A DNA stretch of 64,000 nucleotides. Source: Bathynomus jamesi. Lineage: Eukaryota > Arthropoda > Malacostraca > Isopoda > Cirolanidae. Under the pieces are notes generated by a model. That model worked only from the letters and a program-made list of their open reading frames with translations, searched no databases and was not told the DNA's origin. Positions 49,701-60,600 of this stretch are shown here, in pieces. Numbering within the stretch: the first letter of the stretch is position 1; each line of letters begins with the position of its first letter. The stretch spans positions 1 through 64,000 of the forward strand of contig JAJOZX010005513.1 of the NCBI GenBank assembly GCA_023014485.1, in the 5' to 3' direction. The position numbers and the translations under genes were made by a program.

Positions 49701-52700
49701 AAGTTTTTGCTTAATTTAATGAATAGTTAATTTAGTAGAGATTCTAAATATTAAAACTATATAATTCTTTGAAAGTATAAAATTATTAAAATTTAGTTAA
49801 ATTTCTTTACCCAAAAAAAAAAAAAATTCCGCTTAATGTTAGATAGTATTCATAAACTTTGTTAACTTAAAAGGGAACGAAAAACCCAACTTTTAAGCCT
49901 TGAAGAATACAAAAATAGCGAGTTAAAATATTCTAGAAACAAATTTGTTTGTTATTTACCAAAAAAGTGTGCCTATTTATTAGTACCATCGAATACTCTT
50001 GCTTTTAACTATTAATAGTTACTTCTTGTACATATTTTTATCAATTAAAATGATTTTCTTTTAACGTAAACAGAAACAAAAGGAAATTAAAAACCCAACT
50101 GATTAACCCATTATGGACCAAAGATATTTTTTTTATTTCCTGATATTTCCTGATATATTCAACTTTGGAGACTTTAAGTAAGTTATCTGATACAGAAAAA
50201 TTTAAATTTTAAAATTTTACTCAAGTTCTAACCTAAATTGTATTGTTAAAATGTGTCCCAAATATTAGAGATGTCCGATTGCAAACTCGTTCTTTCTTAG
50301 GTTTGCAGACAAATGTACAGTATTTTAATTTCATGGCTGCTACACACTTATTAATTTATTTTTAAATATATCTGTAATGTAGTATATGCAATTTAGAGTT
50401 CTTGATATAGGTTTCATATAAATTTAATGCGTGCCTCAATGGCGACAACAGTCATTTCACCATAATAGAATATTATTTGTCCTAGTGTTTTACTATGACT
50501 CCCATTATAGTCATTTACTATGACTCCCATTATAGTCATTTACTATGACTCCCATTATAGTCATTTACTATGACTCCCATTATAGTCATTTACTATGACT
50601 CCCATTATAGTCATTTACTATGACTCCCATTATAGTCATTTACTATGACTCCCATTATAGTCGTTTACTATGACTCCCATTATAGTCGTTTACTATGACT
50701 CCCATTATAGTCGTTTACTATGACTCCCATTATAGTCGTTTACTATGACTCCCATTATAGTCGTTTACTATGACTCCCATTATAGTCGTTTACTATGACT
50801 CCCATTATAGTCGTTTACTATGACTCCCATTATAGTCGTTTACTATGACTCCCATTATAGTCGTTTACTATGACTCCCATTATAGTCGTTTACTATGACT
50901 CCCATTATAGTCGTTTACTATGACTCCCATTATAGTCGTTTACTATGACTCCCATTGTAGTCGTTTACTATGACTCCCATTGTAGTCGTTTACTATGACT
51001 CCCATTGTAGTCGTTTACTATGACTCCCATTGTAGTCGTTTACTATGACTCCCATTGTAGTCGTTTACTATGACTCCCATTGTAGTCGTTTACTATGACT
51101 CCCATTGTAGTCGTTTACTATGACTCCCATTGTAGTCGTTTACTATGACTCCCATTGTAGTCGTTTACTATGACTCCCCTTGTAGTCGTTTACTATGACT
51201 CCCCTTGTAGTCGTTTACTATGACTCCCCTTGTAGTCGTTTACTATGACTCCCCTTGTAGTCGTTTACTATGACTCCCCTTGTAGTCGTTTACTATGACT
51301 CCCCTTGTAGTCGTTTACTATGACTCCCCTTGTAGTCGTTTACTATGACTCCCCTTGTAGTCGTTTACTATGACTCCCCTTGTAGTCGTTTACTATGACT
51401 CCCCTTGTAGTCGTTTACTATGACTCCCCTTGTAGTCGTTTACTATGACGCCCCTTGTAGTCGTTTACTATGACGCCCCTTGTAGTCGTTTACTATGACG
51501 CCCCTTGTAGTCGTTTACTATGACGCCCCTTGTAGTCGTTACTATGACGCCCCTTGTAGTCGTTTACTATGACGCCCCTTGTAGTCGCTTACTATGACGC
51601 CCCTTGTAGTCGCTTACTATGACGCCCCTTGTAGTCGCTTACTATGACGCCCCTTGTAGTCGCTTACTATGACGCCCCTTGTAGTCGCTTACTATGACGC
51701 CCCTTGTAGTCGCTTACTATGACGCCCCTTGTAGTCGCTTACTATGACGCCCCTTGTAGTCGCTTACTATGACGCCCCTTGTAGTCGCTTACTATGACGC
51801 CCCTTGTAGTCGCTTACTATGACGCCCCTTGTAGTCGCTTACTATGACGCCCCTTGTAGTCGCTTACTATGACGCCCCTTGTAGTCGCTTACTATGACGC
51901 CCCTTGTAGTCGCTTACTATGACGCCCCTTGTAGTCGCTTACTATGACGCCCCTTGTAGTCGCTTACTATGACGCCCCTTGTAGTCGCTTACTATGACGC
52001 CCCTTGTAGTCGCTTACTATGACGCCCCTTGTAGTCGCTTACTATGACGCCCCTTGTAGTCGCTTACTATGACGCCCCTTGTAGTCGCTTACTATGACGC
52101 CCCTTGTAGTCGCTTACTATGACGCCCCTTGTAGTCGCTTACTATGACGCCCCTTGTAGTCGCTTACTATGACGCCCCTTGTAGTCGCTTACTATGACGC
52201 CCCTGTAGTCGCTTACTATGACGCCCCCTGTAGTCGCTTACTATGACGCCCCCTGTAGTCGCTTACTATAGACGCCCCTGTAGTCGCTCACTATAGACGC
52301 CCACTGTAGTCGCTCACTATAGACGCCCACTGTAGTCGCTCACTATAGACGCCCACTGTAGTCGCTCACTATAGACGCCCACTGTAGTCGCTCACTATAG
52401 ACGCCCACTGTAGTCGCTCACTATAGACGCCCACTGTAGTCGCTCACTATAGACGCCCACTGTAGTCGCTCACTATAGACGCCCACTGTAGTCGCTCACT
52501 ATAGACGCCCACTGTAGTCGCTCACTGTAGTCGCTCACTGTAGTCGCTCACTGTAGACGCCCACTGTAGTCGCTCACTATAGACGCCGGTACTGAATAAA
52601 GTTAGACTAAAGTCCTGAAGAAGGACTTAGCTATAGGGCCTATCCTGAAATGAAATATTTGAAATTTAATTCATTGTTTTATACCACCTATGCTATTATT

Positions 52701-53384
52701 TTAATAGATCTTGAAAGGAAAAAAGGGTGTTATAACATTTAATACATGAAAGTTAATGCAAATTCCTAAAATAATATGTTTGAGGATTGTGTGCCAAAGG
52801 TTTAAGCGAAGCTTAAAAATTTAAAGCTAGCTAACTTGGCCTAATTAGGACTTAAATTTGAAAATATTTGTATTTGTAACTCATGTTAGATGTAATATTT
52901 CTCATTTGTAAAAATTTGTGTGTGTGTATATATAATATCAATAATTTGAATTATTAGGTATGTGTAATTATCGACATATGCAAGCCAAAAATGAGCAACC
53001 AGTAAATAATACATTAATTTTTGAGTCACCAGTTCACCTCGACATTACCACATACCTTAATCATTGGGTCCATTTTCTTTTAGTCTAACATCATAGAAAA
53101 TTGTGTGTAAATTATTTCAAAAGGAAACTTAAATAGAATGGGTTATGTTTTGTACTCATAGTGATGATGATAATAAATTAGATATTTAGCAAACATTTAG
53201 CACCTAAGCCGACTACGAGTAGTCGGTTGAATAGGCCGACTACCCACTATTTACAGACTAGTCGGTACATCTCTAATGAATAGGCACACTTTTTTTGGTA
53301 AATAACCGGAACAAACTTGTCTTTATTTTAACTTGCTCTATCTTGTTATCTTTGTTTATTAATAATATACAGAACGCTGTTTCC

Positions 53385-53443
<59 letters not shown>

Positions 53444-53850
53444 GGTGGGCCGTAAGTTTCCATACATAGGAAAAATAAACATTTTTTTATGGACAACCAT
53501 TTTTATTTATATAATATGCTCTACATGGTTGCCATTGTTTTGAAAACACATTTCAATACGTGTTCCCCACTGTTGATGAACACGCGTTAGCACAGTTGAC
53601 GTTATGCTTGTAATGGCGTTGGTGATACGTTCCTTTAGATTATTTATGTCTCGTATCTTTTCCTGATAAACCATGGCCTTCAAGTGCCCCCAAAGATAGA
53701 AATCAAGGGGGGTGAGATCTGGGGATCTGGGAGGCCACTCCACAGGACCACGCCGACCAATCCAAGCATCCGGAAACTGCTGATCCAAATACCGACGCAC
53801 GTGAAGACCATAATTTAAATTTTCCTATGTATGGAAACTTACGGCCCACC

Positions 53851-53902
<52 letters not shown>

Positions 53903-56900
53903 GGGTGCGGCAAAAATAACGCCCTTTTTAGTTTATTCTCTTTTATTGAAGGAAATAAATCAATTACAGCATTTTAAGAGAAATAATAAGGTTTTTAAGA
54001 AAAATACAGCATTTTAAGAAAAATAAGTACTTTCTCAGTAAAAACTAAAAAATAACTGGAATTTAATTAATTTTGTGGTTGGCTCAATACACCTTAAAAA
54101 ATGATACAATTATTAAAAGGGCGTTACTTTTGCCGCACCCGATATATATATATATATTAAGATGGTTCAGTCAAGACTTAGAGATATTTCACTTACTTTT
54201 TCCTATCTAACGATAAAATTCGTTTGTTTTAAGGTGATTTTAATAGCTCGAATTGCATTTCAGAAACGGATCTCGTTTACGGTTCCATCGGAGAGGGAAA
54301 CAAAGCGTTGAATTCGAAGGTAATTTATGAAATGTGGTCTTAAAATAATTAAGATTTAAGGATATTTGCAGTGCAATTGCACGAGTCTTAGTAGGTTTTC
54401 GCACTTGTTTGAATCAATTTCAATATCTTAAAACTGTGATGCGGGAATATTTTGAATTAAATCTATTTTTCTAAAGCAATAATATTTTTAGTGTCAGCAG
54501 TAAATTTGAATTTAATATTTAGGGAAATTGAAATATTATTCTCGTTAACAGTAAAGTTTTTAGTATGCTGTATTATATACCCACCAGGGTAGCCTAATGA
54601 TAGGAAAATGCCGGACTGTTCATTTGAAAGTTATGAGTTCGAGTCTAGGTTTGAGCCTCTGATTTCAACGATTAAGGTGCGTCTCTAGGCCTTGTGTAGC
54701 AAGTGGTTCGGATACCCCGTAAAGCTGTAGGTCCTCTCATTTGACCTTAGATGTTACGAAGAAGGTTCAACTTTTCTGGAAAACTGGTTTTTGACGATGC
54801 GAAATCTTCCATCTTTATTTCAGTTCAGTCAGTTTTCCCTTCAAGGCGACGTCCCACACACCATCTACGATAGCAGCCCCGATCCGTCTTCTGGTCACTC
54901 ACCCATCGAGGAGGGAGAGGAGGCACTCTCAAGCAGTATCACTGGTGACATAAGCCCCATTAAGGCACCATCCGTAGGAGAACCAACGACTGCCAATGTT
55001 TCCGACATCGAAGAAGATAATGAAGGGAGAGGAGTAGTAGGAAATGGGGAATTGAGAGACTTTGTAAGGAATTCTTCACCCATTAGAAATTCTTTGTTCA
55101 AGAGGAAAGCTCTAGATTCTGAGGGAGCGTCGGAAAAGAGTTCTGAATCAGACTCTGTCAAAGGTTCTGAAGTGCTTTCCAAAAATGAGAAAAGCTCTGA
55201 TAAAAATAGTGATGTTAAAAGTTCTGAGAAAGGTTCAAGTACTTCAAAAAAGGAGGAAAGCGGAATCTGGGCATTCCATAAGAGTCGCTGTCACAGTAAA
55301 CGACGCTCTTCCTCCTCTGAGGTACAGTTCCGGGAGGAAAGGGAAATCTCTGAGGAAAAACTCGAAAAGGCGTTCAGAACTTCCGGACCGGAAGAACAGC
55401 TTTCGAGAGAGACCAGAAGTAGTAGTAGTAGCGATCGTAGTACTTCCTCAAATGAAGATGACGCCACTAACGATGACGACGACCATCGGATGGAAAATGA
55501 AACGACGGCACAAAGTACTCAAAATAACAATTTACCTCCGAACGATTCTCAACAGACACTCGTTACCGAAAGTGCTGTTCTTAGATCGCCAGAAGAGGTC
55601 GATTCATTTGGCGAGAACTCGTCAACGGTTTCCCTCATCATCGTTGGTCTCTTGAACGTAATCGAGGAGACTCTGAGAAGTCTCTCAGAAACGCAGTCGG
55701 CGGTCGTTATCAGCGAGATGTTCAGCATCGATTTGGTGGTACTCTTCGCCAACAATCCGTCATCGGCAGTTCGGGCAGCGGCGTTAGGGGTTCGTTTGTA
55801 CTTTCACGTAGATTAGATTCTTGGATGAAAAGAGCTGGTAAAGAGGGTCAGTAAAAGAGGAAGTAGTACTAATAGTATCTGATTTGAAACAGAATATGAA
55901 CACTGAAACACGTATGGGATTATTTAATTTTCGCCATTCAGACATTTCGGTAGATTACGCTATTCCATCATCAGGGATTCAAAAATACCTGGTTTAAATT
56001 GCAGATATTGAATAAAGCTTTTCTGTCACTGAAAAAAACACGGGTATGTATTTTTCCAAAAGGTGGTACTTTTTCCCTGATAGCAATTTAAAAAAAAAAA
56101 AAATTTCCTCATTTGCGCAAGAAATGAATATCAGATACGAATAAAGTATATAAAAAACTACTAGGAAAATATATTTTGGTGTTCAAGTTAAGGTGATCAG
56201 TCGTTCTGCATATTTACCTTTTGGTTTGTTACAATTCATAACACACAATCTTTTACACAGCATTATTGCCCATTTAAGGCCTTTAAATGCCCTTCCCTTC
56301 CCTTCCCTTTTTCTTTTTTTTTTTTCTTTTCAATTTCTTTTTCTTTTCAATTTCTTTTTCTTTTCAATTTCTCACAGGTACATTTTCTTCCCCACTTCCC
56401 AAACGGGGACATTTTTGCCCGATAAATATCGGCGCAAGGTGAAGAATATATACCCCTGGAAGAAACGAGTACTGTAGTTACTCTGTAATTTGAACTATAT
56501 ACAGGAATTTTCAGTTTTGACTATAATATATTATTTTTTTTCTTTTGAGTACGGGATGGCTGCGAAACTAACAATAGACGAGAGGGTGAGTTTGGTTTTA
56601 ATGTATGGAATACCAGGTACGATGAATCGGTACAGAACTTTAATTCTGTACCGATTCATCGATTTGTAGTACCTGGTATTCCATGCATTAAAACCAAGCT
56701 CACCCTCTCGTCTATTGTTAATTTCGTAGCCATCCCGTAACTAAAAGAAAAAAAATAAGTCAACACTGAAAATTCCTGTATATAGTTCAAATTACAAAGA
56801 GTAACTACAGTACTCGTTTCTTCCAGGGGTATATATTCTTCACCTTGCGCCGATATTTATCGGGCAAAAATGTCCCCGTTTGGGAAGTGGGGAAGAAAAT

Positions 56901-57645
56901 GTACCAGTGAGAAATAGCAGGGAGGTAAAGGAAATTGAAGAGAGAGAGGAAGGGAAGAAAAAAGTATTATAATCAACACTGAAAATTCCTATGATGCGCG
57001 ACTTTTGCGCCACCCTGTATTTTAGACTGATGATGATGATGGTAGCGCTGCAATCCTCCCAAAATGTCTGGTGAAATTATAAAGGAATATTGCTCGCTTT
57101 TGTTTTATTGTTCCTATGGAAACTGCGGTTCCCAAGGACCAAATTATTTGAAGAATATTTAAAAAATAATTATGTAGACGACTTCATTAGTTTATATAAT
57201 TTTTAATATTGTTATAAAGTTTAGGATTACGAATTTCTCGTATAAAAATATTATAAGAATATAGTTTTATGAGGCAGCTGACTTTCGGCTGTCATACAAA
57301 TGAAGCTGAACTCGTTTTGTTAAAATGAAAAACCTTCATCTTTATCAATTTCAGTTGTTTCGTACGATGCTTTTACGAAGCCAGAAAAAATATTGCAGTT
57401 TCCACCTCAAGAGGAACATTGTTCATCTGATGTCGCTGCAGCTGCACAAGCATTCTCCTTCGTCAGAAGCACTAGTGGCAGAAGCATTCGCTCTGGCACT
57501 TAGGTTAGACTTAAAGCTCGATGATGTCACAATAGAGGATGTGGTCTTGAGTGCTGGTCATAAGGTATGTGAATCATTTAGAATAGCAAGTTAAGTTTAT
57601 GTAATGGTTTTTTTTAATAGGCCGCTAGAAATGGAAATTGAATAG

Positions 57646-57693
<48 letters not shown>

Positions 57694-60600
57694 GGGGCAA
57701 ATAAACTTCTTGGATATTGCACTTTTTTATGCAATGAAAGGTTTTCTTGCTGGAATTTCGCCTTCATTCAGCTTGTCCCGAAGAAAGGTGACTGCTCTCA
57801 ACCCTCCAAGTATCGTCTAATTACTTTGATTTCTTGACTTTCTCAACTTCTTTAATCTCTCCTTAATAGGAAGATTCTTAAACAGGTCTCTTCTCACAAT
57901 CTTATTTCAAGTGGCCAGTATGCGTTCCGCAAGGAACGCTCTGCTGGCGATTTTCTTGCATATCTCTGACTTTTGGTCATCCTCCTTTCAGGATTTCGGT
58001 GAAACCTTTGCTATTGCGCGAAACGCATCAAAAGCGTTTGATACAGTCTGGCACAAATCCTTAATTTTCAAACTGTCTTCATTCGGTTTCTATCCTTCTG
58101 TCTGTCTGTCTGTCTCTGATTTCCTTTTTGGCCGATCTATAGCTGCGATTGTAGATGGTCACTGTTTTTCTAAAGATATTAATAAGGGTGTTCTTCAGGG
58201 CTCTCCCATGTCACCCACTCTGTTCCTTTTATTTATCAATAATTTATTAAGTCGCATTTCCTGTCCTCTCCACTCCTGCGCTGATGATTCCACCCTTCAC
58301 TTCTCCACCGGCTTCACAAAGCGTCCCTTTCAACAGTCAGTCCATGATTCGCGTAGGGCGATTATGGTGTACCTGACCTCTGATCTTTTCTACTATTTCT
58401 GACTAGGGCAGAGAGAACCTTGTGGTTTTCAGTGCCTCAAACACACGGTTCCATCATCTGTCTACTCGTCACAATCTTCCACACGACAATCCCCTTTTGT
58501 TCAACAATACACAACTCAGTCCCTCCTCTTCTCTTAACATTCTTGGCGTTTCCTTTTCTCATCTTTCCTAGAAAGATCACATATACTTTATTTCCAAAAC
58601 AGCTTCTAAGAGGTTTGGTGGGCTGTATCGGCTCTGCAGTCCCCCTCTCCAATTGCTGTCTCTGTACAAGGGTCTTGTCCGCCTCTGTATGGAGTTCGCT
58701 TCTCGTGTGTGGAGTAGCTCAACCCACACAACTCTACTTGATTGGGTGGAATCAAAGGCTTTTTGTCTCGTCAATTTCCCGCCTCTTCCCGCCTCTTCCC
58801 GCCTCTTCCCGCCTCCTCAATCCCTCGCTCTCTTCGCCGCAATGTTGCCTCACTCTCTCTCTACTATCACTATTATAACGGACACTGCTCTTCTAAACTC
58901 TCTAACTGCATGCCTCCTCCTTTAAGGAGAGTTTGCAGTACCAGACTTTCTACTCATTCACACGCCTTTTCTGTCCAATTCTCTAACGTAACAGTTAATC
59001 TGTAATTTTCTTTCATCTATTTAACCGGTCAACTCTGGAACAATCTTCCTCAATCCGTCTTTTCCCCCTGTCTATGACATCCAATCTTTCAAACGCAGTG
59101 TGTTTACACATCTCGAAAACCTTGGACCTTGATTTTTGCTCTCTTCTTCCTCCTTCCTTATGCGGGCGTTCGCCCTTGGCCCCTCCTTCCTGCATTAAAA
59201 AAAAAAGTTACTTTAATTTATTTATTGGAAAATACAGAAAAAAATTGTTTAATTTTATTGCACCTTACTAATATATTTATTTACCAGAGTCTCTGGCGAC
59301 AGTTTGTTTCTTAATGGGTTTAATATAAATTTTATTGCCGGAAACACGTCCAACGTAACTCGTGTTATTAGACTGCCATGTACACTAGATGCTAATTTAT
59401 ATAACTGTAATTGTAACTGAATCCTTTTGAATAGAAGTGAAAATTTTTCTTTGCTGAGCTGCTTTTGTTAACATTTCTTCAATTTGTTCGTCCGAAGAAG
59501 ATAATTCGATTAGAACCCTATCGACGTATTTTGTTCATTTGAAAGCGTAACATTGAAGCGCCGATCCAAACAAAGCGATAAGGAGGAGGAGGAGGAGGTT
59601 GACGTACGAGTATGGTTAAGACTGGTAACACAAAGGAGGAAGAGAGGGGGAACGAACGGTCAGAAAGGATAAGAAACTTAAGTAGATACGCAACCCTAGT
59701 AATTACTCGTAGGGACGAAAGATTAAGAAAAGGCTGAAATTCGGTACACATTTTCACATGATCGGGTCGTGAGAAAATTTCATTGGAAAATGTGTGCTTT
59801 TAAATTTTATGAACACGCAGAAAATTTTTATTGAAAATGAAATTGATATTTTTTCAATACAGTACAATACAAATTGTGAATTCTTTAATTATTTCTATTC
59901 CAATATTAATCTTAATATAAATACACATTTCAATATCAATACGGGAATATGTTGATATTTTTTAAATTTTCAATACAGTGCAAATGTAATTTCCATTCCT
60001 GTTTAAATGCACATTACAAATAAACTTTGTTTGTAGATGAATTATTATTATTTGCATAAAAAATTTAGACGTTTGTTTTGTACTACCTCTCATATACTTT
60101 TTCTGTTGTTTCAGATCAATTTATTCGTACCATTATTTGCCATTCTCCCCACGTGTGCTTCCGACATCGCCTTGTGTCACAATACTCTCACCACTTTCCT
60201 TCACATTCTCAAAATGGTGAGATTTTCTCGTTACGTTAATGACTTTTATTCAACGTCAGGAGAAGAGACTTGGAAATATTCGTTTTTGATGGAACTACTG
60301 TAAAAGCTTATTATAATACAGTATGTCTCATGAAATGTAAATAATGTTTTTTAGAGATATACCTCATAAAAGTTAAGTTTGTGGGTTACAGTGGATATGT
60401 GCTCATTTACTATAAGCTGGTGAAGTTTGGTTGCGATGGGTAATCGTTACCGTTAATGAAATATCCGATTTCTCTTTTTTTAATAAATTAAAAATTATAT
60501 CTTAGTTCCTAAATGTGGTAATTTAATATTTTAGTTAGTCCTTATTAATGAAATTGGGTAATAGTTTATTGGAGTGATAGTAATGAGAGCCTTATCCAGT

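Larger units (their letters stand above)
49915..53340. repeat. Region bounded by about 65-bp inverted arms, enclosing the minisatellite
   Basis: The left arm (about 49,915-49,983) contains TTATTTACCAAAAAAGTGTG then CCTATTTATTAG. The inverted sequence of 53,274-53,340 contains TTATTTACCAAAAAAAGTGT then GCCTATTCATTAG. The arms share about 80 percent of bases. Just inside the right arm are repeated CCGACTA/TAGTCGG words and GGTACATCTCTA, like subterminal repeats of hAT elements; TTAGAGATGTCCGATT at 50,267 may be a related copy. No target duplication was found. Confidence 0.55.

Noticed and set aside
50488..52588. CRISPR-like array
   Set aside because: Units are contiguous with no unique spacers, and the DNA is eukaryotic; it is a minisatellite.
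54895..55182. Antisense ORFs opposite LYST exons 7 and 22
   Set aside because: The sense frame has splice signals and LYST context; the antisense frames are composition shadows of Ser/Glu codons.
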